Shown here: piece by piece, positions 25,593-34,621 of the stretch
Numbering within the stretch: the stretch's first letter is position 1
Layout: each line of letters starts with the position of its first letter
NCBI RefSeq assembly: GCF_000250655.1
Contig: NC_016935.1
Span: forward strand, 3,862,001 to 3,926,000
Reading direction: 5' to 3'
Source of the DNA: Paenibacillus mucilaginosus 3016
GTDB taxonomy: Bacteria > Bacillota > Bacilli > Paenibacillales > NBRC-103111
DNA length: 64,000 bases
Program-made: the position numbers and the translations under genes
Notes under the pieces: generated by a model
What the model saw: only the letters and a program-made list of their open reading frames with translations
Database searches by the model: none
Told to the model about the DNA's origin: nothing

Positions 25593-26117
25593 ATGAAAAG
25601 TCAATCCATGAAACTTCAAACGAATCGGCTCCTGCTGATCCCATTGAATCTCGACCTCATCGATGCAGCGGCTCGGCAGGATACCGGTGCTGTGGAAGCG
25701 ATGGGGTACAAGTCCAACGGAGAATGGCCGGGTCCTGATTTTCTGGAGGCCCTGCCTTACTTTCGGGAACAGCTGATCAGGAATAACGGCACCCGAGGCT
25801 TCGACTCCTGGATCATCGTGGAACAAGATACGCAAGAAATTGTGGGAGGAATCGGTTTTACAGGAGATCCCGATCCGGACGGCCGGATTGAACTGGGGTT
25901 TGCAACAAATGACAGCCGCCGCCGCAAGGGGTACTGCTACGAAGCCGCCCAGGCCTTGCTGGAGTGGGCCCAGAAGCACGAGGAGGTCAGGCTCATTACG
26001 GCGAGATGCGGGCATGACAATACCGGTTCCAAGAGGGTGCTGTCGAAATTAGGTTTTCAAGCGGACAGCCAAGATGAAGAGCTGATCTACTGGATATATC
26101 CGGCTTCGAAAGGATAG
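25593..26117 (+). CDS. GNAT family N-acetyltransferase
   Basis: The 174-residue protein has the RimJ/RimL-like GNAT layout: LQTNRLLLIPLNLD at the start, then IVGGIGFTGDPDPDGRIELGFATNDSRRRKGYCYEAAQALLEWA (the acetyl-CoA loop is SRRRKGYC, about residues 108-115), and ITARCGHDNTGSKRVLSKLGF. ATG 25593 is preceded by GGAAAGGAG. It lies between two methyltransferase genes, 29 bp and 11 bp from its neighbours, so the three are probably one transcript. Its substrate is unknown. Confidence 0.87.
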   Translation: MKSQSMKLQTNRLLLIPLNLDLIDAAARQDTGAVEAMGYKSNGEWPGPDFLEALPYFREQLIRNNGTRGFDSWIIVEQDTQEIVGGIGFTGDPDPDGRIELGFATNDSRRRKGYCYEAAQALLEWAQKHEEVRLITARCGHDNTGSKRVLSKLGFQADSQDEELIYWIYPASKG

Positions 26118-26128
26118 GAGGCTCCAAG

Positions 26129-26836
26129 ATGAATAACCGCCTGGAGGACGTTGATTTCCTGAGAGCCCATCTGATGGGGCCCAGTTCGATTGTCATGATC
26201 AAGGAATTAACGGCACCTCTCCCTTTGCAAAAAGGAATGCGTGTGCTGGATTTGGGCTGCGGGACCGGGCTTACTTCGATCTATTTGGCCCAAAAGTTTG
26301 ACGTTACCGTGTTCGCCGTTGATTTATGGATCCCTGCGACGGAAAACTACCAACGATTCAGAGCGTTCGGTCTGGAGGAACAGATCGTCCCTATTCATGC
26401 GGACGCCTGCCGCCTGCCTTTTGCCCAATCCTACTTCGATGCCGTCATCAGCGTCGATGCGTATCATTATTTTGGAGCGAATGAAGACTACTTGGACGGC
26501 CATCTGTCGCCGCTGGTCAAGGAAGGCGGCCTCTTCGCCGTCGCAGTGCCGGGGTTTAAGACGGAGGTTGACGAGGGCGTACCCGGGCCGCTGCAGCCGT
26601 TCCTCCCGCCTGCCGGGGCTGATCTCCACTGGCATACCTGCGATTGGTGGCAGGCGTTATGGGGGCGGTCGCCCCATGTCCGCGTAGAAGCGGTAAGGGA
26701 AATGGATTGCTTCGAGGAGGCATGGCACGAGTGGCTCCAGTGCGACAACCCGTATGCACGTGATAATATCCCGCTGATGCAAGCGGATGACGGCAGGTAT
26801 ATGAACTTGATCAAGATGACGGCCACAAAGATCTAG
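26129..26836 (+). CDS. Class I SAM-dependent methyltransferase
   Basis: This 235-residue protein has the SAM-binding motif I MRVLDLGCGTGLTSIYLA (about residues 38-54), acidic residue in VFAVDLWIPA (motif II), ADACRLPFAQSYFDAVISVDAYHYF (motif III to post-III) and PLVKEGGLFAVAVPG. It falls in the small-molecule methyltransferase group (Methyltransf_11-like); substrate unknown. The ribosome site TAGGAGG is 8 nt upstream. A strong terminator follows. Confidence 0.84.
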   Translation: MNNRLEDVDFLRAHLMGPSSIVMIKELTAPLPLQKGMRVLDLGCGTGLTSIYLAQKFDVTVFAVDLWIPATENYQRFRAFGLEEQIVPIHADACRLPFAQSYFDAVISVDAYHYFGANEDYLDGHLSPLVKEGGLFAVAVPGFKTEVDEGVPGPLQPFLPPAGADLHWHTCDWWQALWGRSPHVRVEAVREMDCFEEAWHEWLQCDNPYARDNIPLMQADDGRYMNLIKMTATKI

Positions 26837-26855
26837 CTATACCCCCAAATATAAT

Positions 26856-26918
26856 AGAGCGCCTCTTTCTGATGGGTCTGTCCACGGTTCGAAACCCGGC
26901 ATCAGGAAAGGGGCGCTC
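26856..26918. terminator. Long-stem intrinsic terminator
   Basis: AGAGCGCC / GGGCGCTCT with further pairing of CTTTCTGAT / ATCAGGAAAG make a long stem, followed by TTTTTATA. It lies between the convergent methyltransferase (+) and AraC (-) genes. Confidence 0.85.
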
Positions 26919-26950
26919 TTTTTATAAAAGGATGTCATCCTCATCATTGC

Positions 26951-27823
26951 CTATCCGCCATTCCTGCCGTTCCTCGGCGATCTGCCGGTGAGCTTGCGGT
27001 ACGACTTGAAGAAGTTCGAGTACGTGTTGAAGCCGGACATGAAGCAGGCCTGCGTGGGGGAGTAGCCCTGAAGCATCAGCCCGTCGGCCATGCGGACCCG
27101 TTTAAACGTAATGTACTGGTTGACCGAGTAGCCTGTCGCTTCCTTGAAGGTATGGCACAGGTGGTACTTGGTGATGTAGAACGTCTCGGCGAGCAGGTCG
27201 AGCGACAGGTCCTCTTCCAGGTTGGCATTGATGTATTCCAGCACGACATGCACTTTGTCGCTCGACTTGCGGCTCGCCTGGGGATGCTCCGACTCGGCCA
27301 GCGCATTGAATGTGGAGAGAATCTGCACGATCACGCACTTCGCGACGAATTCATTCTCGGCGGTTCGGGGGCCTGAGGGCTCGAGCAGCCGCTGCAGCCT
27401 GCCGAACAGGTCCAGCAGTCCGCTGGACCTCACCGTCTCGGCCGGAATCTGGTTGTTCTCCCCAAGCTTGCGGAACTTGATTGTGCGAAAAAAATCCACG
27501 CCGTTCAGCAGGAAAGGGGGGAGCAGGCTTTCGTTCAGCAGCAGGACGATGCGCTCATACGGCTGATCCTCGGAGATGTTCAGCACATGCAGCTCGTTGG
27601 AGTTCATCATGAGCAGGGAATAGGGCTCAAGCTCGTAGGGGCTGCCTTCGACCGTATAGCTGCCGGAGCCGCTGAGGAACATATAAATCTCGCAGCCCTG
27701 CTCATAGTGGGGCTTAAAGTGCTGGGGATCGGGCTTCTCATCCCTGGCATGATGATAGTGAAAGGACGCATCCGCCGCTGCGTAGTAATGATTGCGGCCG
27801 TTCCACCGCTTCAAGGGTTCCAT
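26951..27823 (-). CDS. AraC family transcriptional regulator
   Basis: This 290-residue protein has an N-terminal cupin sensor (residues about 40-85: YEQGCEIYMFLSGSGSYTVEGSPYELEPYSLLMM) and a C-terminal pair of AraC motifs: LSLDLLAETFYITKYHLCHTFKEATGYSVNQY (about 205-235) and GYSPTQACFMSGFNTYSNFFKSYRKLTGRSP. It is divergent from a Gfo/Idh/MocA dehydrogenase and a sugar isomerase-like gene, which it probably controls in response to a sugar or polyol. Confidence 0.87.
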   Translation of the reverse strand: MEPLKRWNGRNHYYAAADASFHYHHARDEKPDPQHFKPHYEQGCEIYMFLSGSGSYTVEGSPYELEPYSLLMMNSNELHVLNISEDQPYERIVLLLNESLLPPFLLNGVDFFRTIKFRKLGENNQIPAETVRSSGLLDLFGRLQRLLEPSGPRTAENEFVAKCVIVQILSTFNALAESEHPQASRKSSDKVHVVLEYINANLEEDLSLDLLAETFYITKYHLCHTFKEATGYSVNQYITFKRVRMADGLMLQGYSPTQACFMSGFNTYSNFFKSYRKLTGRSPRNGRNGG

Positions 27824-27981
27824 CGGATCTCCACCGTTTCTTCGGATGTAAGCTGTTATAGCGGTTCTTCTTTTTCATCTTACCGCAACATATTCACAGT
27901 TTCAAACAATGAAAGCGATGAACATGTACAAATGAAAGTGGTACAGTAACGGTGCAGAGAAGGTTGAGGAGGATGCAGGAT

Positions 27982-29145
27982 ATGGAAAAGGTGAGACTCG
28001 GCGTCATCGGCCTAGGCAATATGGGGTCGTCGCACTGCCATCACATTCATGTGGAGAAAAGGGTACCGGGGCTCGAGCTCGGGGCCGTATGCGATGTAAG
28101 CGAGGCGCGCAGGGAGTGGGCGCAGCAGCACCTGCCGGGCGTGGCGGTCTATGAGAATGTCACGGATATGTATCAAAGCGGCCTGATTGACGCCGTCCTG
28201 ATCGCGGGTCTGCACTATGACCATCCGGCGCAGGCGATCGAAGCTTTCGAGCACGGTCTGCATGTGCTGGTCGAGAAGCCGGCGGGCGTCTACACCCGGC
28301 AGGTGCTGGAGATGAACGAAGCGGCAGCCCGTTCGGGCAAAGTATTCGGCATCATGTATAACCAGCGGACCAACCCCGTCTTCCAGAAGGTCCGGGACCT
28401 CGTGCAGAGCGGAGAGCTGGGCGCGATGAAGCGGGTGGTCTGGATCGTGACGGACTGGTACCGGCCGCAGGCATACCACGATTCGGGCTCCTGGCGCTCC
28501 ACGTGGAAGGGGGAGGGCGGCGGCACGCTCATCAACCAGAATCCGCATAACCTTGACCTGCTCCAATGGATGCTCGGCATGCCGTCCCGGATCCGTTCGT
28601 TCTGCTCTTTCGGCAAGTATTACAACATCGAGGTCGAAGATGACGTGACCGCTTACCTGGAGTATGACAGCGGAGCGACGGGCGTGTATATCACCTCCAC
28701 CGGGGAGGCGCCCGGAACGAACCGGCTCGAGATTTCGGGCGACATGGGCAAGATCGTCGTGGAGAAAAATCAGATCACCTTCCAGCGCAACCGGATATCC
28801 GAGCGGGAGCACAACCGGGTGAACACGGAGCTCTTCAAGAAGCCCGAGAGCTGGACCTGCCACATTCCGGTGTCTTCGGACGGCGGGGAGCAGCATATCG
28901 GCATCATGAAGAACTTCACGAGAGCTGTACTGCACGGCGAGAAGCTGCTGGCACCGGGCGAGGAAGGCATCCACGGCCTCCTGATCTCGAACGCCATCCA
29001 TTACTCCACATGGGTGGACGGATGGGCGGATCTGAAGGATTTTGACCACGATCATTTCTACGAGCTGCTTCAGGAGCGGATTGCGAATTCCAAGGTGAAC
29101 AAGCAGGTGACTCAGCGGGTGGCCGACGTAGCGGGAACACACTAA
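27982..29145 (+). CDS. Gfo/Idh/MocA family oxidoreductase
   Basis: This 387-residue NAD(P)-dependent dehydrogenase has the Rossmann motif LGVIGLGNMGSSH at residues 6-18, the catalytic EKP (HVLVEKPAGVYT, about 93-104), and a C-terminal domain with the substrate lysine/histidine region (GGGTLINQNPHNLDLLQWML, about 175-195). Substrate is a sugar, inositol or a derivative. ATG 27982 follows GAGGAGG at 9 nt. The following isomerase gene starts 14 bp downstream. The pair is divergent from an AraC regulator, a catabolic layout. Confidence 0.86.
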   Translation: MEKVRLGVIGLGNMGSSHCHHIHVEKRVPGLELGAVCDVSEARREWAQQHLPGVAVYENVTDMYQSGLIDAVLIAGLHYDHPAQAIEAFEHGLHVLVEKPAGVYTRQVLEMNEAAARSGKVFGIMYNQRTNPVFQKVRDLVQSGELGAMKRVVWIVTDWYRPQAYHDSGSWRSTWKGEGGGTLINQNPHNLDLLQWMLGMPSRIRSFCSFGKYYNIEVEDDVTAYLEYDSGATGVYITSTGEAPGTNRLEISGDMGKIVVEKNQITFQRNRISEREHNRVNTELFKKPESWTCHIPVSSDGGEQHIGIMKNFTRAVLHGEKLLAPGEEGIHGLLISNAIHYSTWVDGWADLKDFDHDHFYELLQERIANSKVNKQVTQRVADVAGTH

Positions 29146-29159
29146 GGGGGAAGCGTCAC

Positions 29160-29921
29160 ATGTCCAAAATTGCGGGTGCACAGCTCTACACGGTGCGCGA
29201 CTATACGAAGACGGCGGAAGATCTCCGCACTACACTGCAGCGAATCAAAGCTATGGGCTATACGACGGTTCAAGCCTCCGGACTGTGGCATATCCCGGTG
29301 GAGGAGCTGGCCGGTATCGCCCGCTCCCTGGAGCTAGGGATCGTCATCACGCACACGCCATTCGAGCGGTTCGTGGAAGACCTGGACGGGGTGGTCCGGG
29401 ACCATCATGCCCTGGGGTGCAGCATCGCGGGGATCGGCGGACTGCCGGTGCAGTTCCGCAGCAGCGAGGGCTACGGGGTATTCGCCAAGCAGTTCAACGC
29501 GATCGCGGAGGAGCTTGGGAAGCAGGGGCTGAAGTTCAGCTACCACAACCATCACTGGGAATTCGAGAAGCACGGCGGCCGGCTGGGGATGGATGTCCTC
29601 CTGGAGGAGACGAATCCGGAGACGTTCCTGTTCACGCTCGATACGTACTGGGTGCAGGCGGGAGGCGCCGATCCGGCAGCCTGGATCCGCAAGCTGAAGG
29701 GCCGCATCGAGGCCATCCATCTCAAGGATATGACAATCATCGATCAGAATCAGATCATGACGGAAGTGATGGAGGGCAACCTGAACTGGCCGGAGATTCT
29801 CCAGGCGTGCGAGGAAACCGGCGTGAAGTGGTACCTCGTCGAGCGGGATAACGGGCCGACGGACGCGTTCGACAGCCTGCGGATTTCGTACGAGAATTTG
29901 AAGCAAGTGGGCTTTGTGTAA
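29160..29921 (+). CDS. Sugar phosphate isomerase/epimerase family TIM-barrel protein
   Basis: The 253-residue protein has the xylose-isomerase-like (AP endonuclease 2) barrel: AQLYTVRDY at the start, metal ligands visible as HNHHWEFE (about residues 124-131), FTLDTYWVQAGGAD (about 155) and IEAIHLKDM (about 180), and E in LVERDNGPTD. Such proteins isomerise keto sugars or act on inosose and related polyols. It directly follows the Gfo/Idh/MocA gene, suggesting two steps of one pathway. Confidence 0.84.
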   Translation: MSKIAGAQLYTVRDYTKTAEDLRTTLQRIKAMGYTTVQASGLWHIPVEELAGIARSLELGIVITHTPFERFVEDLDGVVRDHHALGCSIAGIGGLPVQFRSSEGYGVFAKQFNAIAEELGKQGLKFSYHNHHWEFEKHGGRLGMDVLLEETNPETFLFTLDTYWVQAGGADPAAWIRKLKGRIEAIHLKDMTIIDQNQIMTEVMEGNLNWPEILQACEETGVKWYLVERDNGPTDAFDSLRISYENLKQVGFV

Positions 29922-30073
29922 GCAAAGGATTGATATGGGGCGGCCTTTTTTTGGCGTGGAAAGCTTATCCCTCTACGAACGATACTCCGAGGCTTCCGCT
30001 CCTGTCTTCTTCTGGATGCGCCGGCCGGGAATGTGTATACTGCTATCATAACCTGAAGGAAGGACGGATCGGC

Positions 30074-30781
30074 GTGACACTGGAGGAAGTGATGAAGCGG
30101 CTGGAGGCCATGGGCTCCGAATCCACGAGGCAAACGCTCATGCGGCACGGCATGCCGCCGGCAGGCTATGGGGTGAAGGTGGGCGATCTCAAGAAGCTGG
30201 TCAAACCGGTGAAGGGAGACCAGGAGCTGGTGCTGCAGCTGTACGATACGGGCATTTCCGATGCGATGTACCTCGCCGGGCTGACGGTGAACCCGAAGAC
30301 GGTCGCCAAGGAGACGCTGCAGGCATGGGCCCGCAAGGCCGATTGGTATCTCATTGCCGAGTATACGGTTGCGAGTGCGGCGGCGGAGAGTCCTCATGCC
30401 CTGGAGCTGGCACGGGAATGGATCGATTCGCCGGAGGAGCTTGTGGCCGCCTGCGGCTGGAGCACTTGGGCGAACTATGTCTCGATCACACCGGACGAGC
30501 ATCTGCCGGCAGAGGAGCTGCGCGGTCTGCTGGAGCGTGTGCAGGCGTCCATTCATGAGGAGCGGAACCGGGTGAGGTATACGATGAACGGGTTTGTGAT
30601 CTCCGTCGGCGGGTACGTGGCCCCGCTTCATGAGGAAGCCGTGCAGGCTGCAGCGGCGATCGGGAAGGTGCGGGTGAACATGGGCGGGACGGCATGCAAA
30701 GTGCCTTCGGCCCCGGAATATATCGCGCGGATGATCTCTGCCGGCAAGCTCGGGAAGAAGCGGAAGACGTGCATCTGCTAG
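30074..30781 (+). CDS. DNA alkylation repair protein, AlkD/HEAT-repeat-like
   Basis: The 235-residue alpha-helical protein fits the DUF/AlkD-like DNA alkylation repair family (SESTRQTLMRHGMPPAGYGVKVGDLKKLVK, then repeating helices, LYDTGISDAMYLAG, AREWIDSPEELVAACGWSTWANYV). AlkD is a HEAT-repeat glycosylase that removes bulky or cationic alkyl lesions without base flipping. The GTG at 30074 has AAGGAAGG upstream. Catalytic residues of AlkD (Trp, Asp, Trp) are only partly evident, so it may bind DNA without glycosylase activity. Confidence 0.75.
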   Translation: MTLEEVMKRLEAMGSESTRQTLMRHGMPPAGYGVKVGDLKKLVKPVKGDQELVLQLYDTGISDAMYLAGLTVNPKTVAKETLQAWARKADWYLIAEYTVASAAAESPHALELAREWIDSPEELVAACGWSTWANYVSITPDEHLPAEELRGLLERVQASIHEERNRVRYTMNGFVISVGGYVAPLHEEAVQAAAAIGKVRVNMGGTACKVPSAPEYIARMISAGKLGKKRKTCIC

Positions 30782-30794
30782 GCGGAATGGGAAT

Positions 30795-30847
30795 GCGAAG
30801 CGCCAAGAAGGAAACGCCCCTGGGGGAGCTCCTGCTTGGCGCTTCGC
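30795..30847. terminator. Bidirectional terminator, 13-bp arms
   Basis: GCGAAGCGCCAAG (30795-30807) and CTTGGCGCTTCGC (30835-30847) pair perfectly over a 27-nt loop, between convergent genes. It abuts the stop codon at 30848. The T content downstream on the plus side (TTATTTC) is moderate. Confidence 0.75.
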
Positions 30848-31888
30848 TTATTTCTCCACAATATCCGGATGGGCCGTCATGATAGCCTCGGCGGTGTCCC
30901 AGAGGACCGGCAGGAAGCCGAGCACCTCTTCGGCACGCCGCGACATCGCGCTCCAGTCCGCGACGCCAAGGTCCTCTGTCAGCGCGTGGAACGCGGGAGT
31001 CAGCCGCTCCCCGAGCTCCGGAGCGTCGGCGGCCAGAATCTTGCGGCAGCGGGCGAAGGTGGCGGCGATCCAGAAGACCGCTTCGCGGTGATTGCCTGAC
31101 CGGATGAGCTCCTCGCTGCCGTCGATGGCAATGGGGCGGGACACCGGCGAGATGTCCGAGCTGAAGAAGAACGGCGTCCTGCCGGCCGCCGCCGCGGCAT
31201 CGAAGGTGCGGGCCAGCTCCCGCAGGTGCCCCCGGGTGCGCTCCGGGCTCCAGCCGGCACAGCCGAGCAGCTCCAGCAGCCGCCCGTAGATGTCTTCGCG
31301 GCCGCAGGCTGTGAGCACGTCACGGGCCGCGAGGTAGCGAAGCCGCACCGTGGGGTTGCGCAGTGCGGCCACGAGGAGCACGTGCGTGGTCACGCCGGTC
31401 GCGAACAGCCAGGAGGTGAAGCGGTCATGCGGCGGGGCGGAGGGGTCCAGGCCCTGCAGCCAGGACTCGATCCTTCCGCGGGCTTCGCCGCACCGGCGGC
31501 TTACCCAGGTGCGCTCCGCAAAGTGCGCGGCCACCTCCTGCTGCAGCCTTCGCAGCTCCCCCGATGGATCGCTGATGATCGTGTCCCGGCGGAAGCTGCC
31601 CGCGAGGTGATACGAGCCGAGCACCTGCTCCGCGGAGGATAGCTGCCCCGCGGACAGGTACGTTCCTTCGATCAGGGCGCCTTCGAATAGAAACTTGCCC
31701 GGCTTCACCGGCGGCTCGGCCTGTTCGGTGACGACCACCACATCGACGTCGGAGGCTGCCGGCAGTTCGTCCTCATCCGACAGCCCCAGGATCGACCCGC
31801 TGAAGTAAGCCCCGCGGAAGCCCTCGATCCTGCTGGCCTGCCCGGCAACCCACCTTACCGCCGCCGCTTTTGCCGCTCCTGCTTTCAT
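30848..31888 (-). CDS. Nucleotidyltransferase-fold protein
   Basis: This 346-residue protein has the start of a nucleotidyltransferase fold: FSGSILGLSDEDELPAASDVDVVVVTE (GS motif and the DxD pair, about residues 29-55). The remaining 250 residues are helical, unrecognised, but contain a second unit (SSDISPVSRPIAIDGSEELIRSG). It may be a divergent aminoglycoside or nucleotide transferase. The start ATG at 31888 is preferred over 31906. The gene ends at a bidirectional terminator. Confidence in the fold is moderate because the catalytic third carboxylate is not evident. Confidence 0.6.
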   Translation of the reverse strand: MKAGAAKAAAVRWVAGQASRIEGFRGAYFSGSILGLSDEDELPAASDVDVVVVTEQAEPPVKPGKFLFEGALIEGTYLSAGQLSSAEQVLGSYHLAGSFRRDTIISDPSGELRRLQQEVAAHFAERTWVSRRCGEARGRIESWLQGLDPSAPPHDRFTSWLFATGVTTHVLLVAALRNPTVRLRYLAARDVLTACGREDIYGRLLELLGCAGWSPERTRGHLRELARTFDAAAAAGRTPFFFSSDISPVSRPIAIDGSEELIRSGNHREAVFWIAATFARCRKILAADAPELGERLTPAFHALTEDLGVADWSAMSRRAEEVLGFLPVLWDTAEAIMTAHPDIVEK

Positions 31889-31932
31889 GGATATCCCCGC
31901 CTCCATTCATGATAATTTCTGCAGTCCGAATG

Positions 31933-32403
31933 CTACCCCCGCGCGAATCCGCCGCAGGCAACAAGCCGATTCCATGCGTTCAGCCCTGGAACAGTCTTTT
32001 GCTCGGGGTGCGGGATTGCACACACCTGACGGGGCTTATACTCCTCCCCGAAGACGAGGATGGCGCGCACAGGAATCGTCTCCCCCTGAACATCGAAGAT
32101 CAGATTGACATGTCCGTGACAGAAACAACCGTCATCATATTCCGCCTGGAGTCCTTCGTATGCGTGCAGATGAAAGCCATCCTCTTCGTATATTCTCCGA
32201 AGCTCGCCTGCCCACCTTCCGGCACTCCCGTCTGCCGAGAGTCCCCCGTAAAGAAGCGCCGCCTCGTCGTACTTTTGGTCCACCACGGCATCGAGGAAGG
32301 AGGCGGTTTGCCGCTCGGAAGCGACCGGGGCGAAGAGAACCCAGAGCCCGGCAGCAAGGGCCAGCACAGCAAGATAAGCCCCTATTTTATACAGTTCTTT
32401 CAT
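31933..32403 (-). CDS. Small membrane-anchored protein of unknown function
   Basis: This 156-residue protein has one N-terminal hydrophobic segment (IGAYLAVLALAAGLWVLFAPVA, about residues 6-27), followed by a soluble domain. The rest is not recognised. Cysteines in DGCFCHGH (about 93-100) and PRQVCAI could form a disulfide outside the cell. The ATG at 32403 is supported by ATAAGGAG 6 nt upstream. Upstream, the 152 bp to the divergent PAS kinase may hold promoters. Confidence 0.65.
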   Translation of the reverse strand: MKELYKIGAYLAVLALAAGLWVLFAPVASERQTASFLDAVVDQKYDEAALLYGGLSADGSAGRWAGELRRIYEEDGFHLHAYEGLQAEYDDGCFCHGHVNLIFDVQGETIPVRAILVFGEEYKPRQVCAIPHPEQKTVPGLNAWNRLVACGGFARG

Positions 32404-32555
32404 CTCTTTCTCCTTATATGGAAGATATAGACTTTTCATTACTCCAGTAGACGGAAAACGTGAACGCAGGGTTGCATGCAGGACGGTTTGAGGCAGGATT
32501 TCGCCGTCTGTATGTAGAACTCTTTCCACAGCTGAATAAGATGGACGGTGATCCC

Positions 32556-34373
32556 ATGGAAAACAGACATATGCAGGGCAGCCCCGCCGGACAATGGGAT
32601 GCACAGGAAATTCTGGAGCAGACAAGAGACGGGTTTTACTCCCTGGACCGGCAGTGGAGAATCACTTATGTCAACCACCGGGCGGCCGAGATGCTCCAGC
32701 GCGACCGGGAATCGCTTACGGGCCGAACGGTTTGGGATGAATTTCCGGAGGCCGTGAGCAGCTCGTTCTATACGAATTTTCACAAAGCCATCCAGGACTC
32801 CGTAGTCATGGAGTTCGAAGAATACTATCCGGCGCCGATGGACAGCTGGTATGATGTCCGGGCTGTGCCGACCCGGGAGGGACTGGCCGTATTCTTCCGC
32901 AACATTACCGCCCAGAGGAAACAAGCCCAGCATCGGGAGCAGCATTACAAATCGCTCTTCCTGCAGAACCCCGATGCCGTCTTCTCCTTTGATCTCGAAG
33001 GTCATTTTCTCAGTGTGAACCCCGCTACCGCCAAGCTGACCGGGTACAGTGCCCACGAGCTCCTTACCATGTCGTATCTTCCTTTCATGCATGAGAGCAC
33101 GATGGAACAAACGCATTATCATTTTCAGCAGGCCGCGAACGGGGTTCCCCAGAAATATGAGAATGTCATCGTGCATAAAGACGGGACGCTGATTCCCTGC
33201 AATGTCACGAACATGCCCATTATTGTCGACGGCAGAATCGTAGGAGTGTACGGCATAGCGAAGGATATCTCGGAGAGAAAAAAGGCGGAGTACCAGATCC
33301 TGGACAGCCAGCTCCGGCTCCGTTCGCTGCTGCATAATCATCCGGATGCGATCTATACGCTTGACGCGGGCAAACGGATCGTGGACTGCAATCCTGCAGG
33401 CGAGGATCTGCTTGGCTATACGAAGGCTGAACTGTTCGCCATGACGCTGAAGGATGTGGTCTCTTCCGCTGATATCCGCCTGGCATCGGACATGATCGAT
33501 GGGGCGTTAACTGCCGGATCATCGGATGCGAAGGAGCTGCTCTTCCTGGACAAGGACGGCTCGCCGCTCTCTTCCCACTGTACGGTGGTGCCGATCCTGA
33601 TTCACGGGGAAGTCCTTGGGAGCTACATGATTCTGAAGGACGTCACAGAGCAGCGGGAGACGGAGAAGCTGCTGCTGAAGAGCGAGAAGCTGCATATCGC
33701 CGGCCAGCTGGCCGCCGCCGTCGCCCATGAGATCCGCAACCCGCTGACCGCCCTTAAGGGCTTCCTGAAGCTGCTCGAGGCTTCGAATGAGAACCGGGAG
33801 CGGGGGTATATGTTCGCGATCCTCCAAGAGGAGATGGAGCGGATCGAATCGATCACCAATGAACTGCTCGTCCTCGCCAAGCCGCAGTGCGCTTCTCATG
33901 TAAGGCTCGATCTTGCCGCGGTGCTGCGCTCCGTGATTACGCTGGTGAACCCGCAGGCGATCATGCAGAACGTTCAGATTCTTACGAAATACGGCTCGGT
34001 GCCACCGGTGCGCGGGGAGGGCAACCAGCTTAAGCAGGTTTTCGTCAATATCTTGAAGAACGCCATAGAGGTGATGCCGGAAGGAGGAGAAGTAGCGATC
34101 GGTGTGGAGACGGCAGGGAGAGAGGTTCAGGTGCGCATCCGGGATCAGGGACGAGGCATCACGGATGAGCAAATCTCCAGGCTGGGCGAGCCGTTCTATT
34201 CCACGAAGGAAAAAGGTACGGGTCTGGGTCTCATGGTCTCCAAGAAAATTATTGAAGCGCACGGCGGCCGGCTTGAGGTAACGAGCAGGCTGGATGTAGG
34301 GACGACGGTCTGCGTGATCCTGCCGGTTTTGGAGGCGGACGAGCCGGTGAAGTCGTGCGTAACTGGACCTTAG
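32556..34373 (+). CDS. PAS-domain sensor histidine kinase, sporulation-kinase-like
   Basis: This 605-residue cytoplasmic protein has no membrane segment. Three PAS domains are apparent at about residues 15-120 (ILEQTRDGFYSLDRQWRITYVN), 130-245 (SLFLQNPDAVFSFDLEGHFLSVN) and 255-375 (SLLHNHPDAIYTLDAGKRIVDCN). The HisKA box is AVAHEIRNPLTALKGF (phosphoacceptor His about 389). The HATPase motifs are NILKNAIEVMPEGG, RDQGRGITDEQ and GTGLGLMVSKKII. The layout resembles KinA/KinE-type kinases that feed the Spo0 phosphorelay. No response regulator is adjacent, fitting that role. ATG 32556 is chosen for the GGTGAT anti-Shine-Dalgarno match. Confidence 0.87.
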   Translation: MENRHMQGSPAGQWDAQEILEQTRDGFYSLDRQWRITYVNHRAAEMLQRDRESLTGRTVWDEFPEAVSSSFYTNFHKAIQDSVVMEFEEYYPAPMDSWYDVRAVPTREGLAVFFRNITAQRKQAQHREQHYKSLFLQNPDAVFSFDLEGHFLSVNPATAKLTGYSAHELLTMSYLPFMHESTMEQTHYHFQQAANGVPQKYENVIVHKDGTLIPCNVTNMPIIVDGRIVGVYGIAKDISERKKAEYQILDSQLRLRSLLHNHPDAIYTLDAGKRIVDCNPAGEDLLGYTKAELFAMTLKDVVSSADIRLASDMIDGALTAGSSDAKELLFLDKDGSPLSSHCTVVPILIHGEVLGSYMILKDVTEQRETEKLLLKSEKLHIAGQLAAAVAHEIRNPLTALKGFLKLLEASNENRERGYMFAILQEEMERIESITNELLVLAKPQCASHVRLDLAAVLRSVITLVNPQAIMQNVQILTKYGSVPPVRGEGNQLKQVFVNILKNAIEVMPEGGEVAIGVETAGREVQVRIRDQGRGITDEQISRLGEPFYSTKEKGTGLGLMVSKKIIEAHGGRLEVTSRLDVGTTVCVILPVLEADEPVKSCVTGP

Positions 34374-34380
34374 CTGTGAG

Positions 34381-34403
34381 CCTGCCTTTGGCAGGTTTTT
34401 TTT
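34381..34403 (+). terminator. Intrinsic terminator after the PAS kinase
   Basis: CCTGCC-TTT-GGCAGG followed by eight T residues. Confidence 0.85.
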
Positions 34404-34556
34404 GTTAAACGATCCGAAGGGATAACTCGCGCAGGGGCAGGCCCGTTCCCCATACAGCCTGTACAGCATGTTCCGGACGCCCGGATGGCGGCAGGCGGCA
34501 GGGTGGGGAAGTTTCTTTTTGGTGCCTACGGCACCGCGGCGTAACGACCCTACAAA

Positions 34557-34572
34557 AAAGTGCGTACTTTTC
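34557..34572 (+). promoter_or_regulatory. Palindrome before the gene at 34622 (possible operator)
   Basis: AAAAGT-GCGT-ACTTTT is a perfect 6-bp-arm palindrome 50 bp upstream of the start codon, flanked by further As and Ts. It resembles sites used by HxlR-type regulators, and an HxlR gene lies at 36013-36375, but the link is inference. A second small palindrome (GGTGCC/GGCACC) is just upstream at about 34521. Confidence 0.4.
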
Positions 34573-34621
34573 ATTCGGAGGAGAGGTTGATACGCTAGGT
34601 AAGAAGGAGAGGAGGAAGAAG

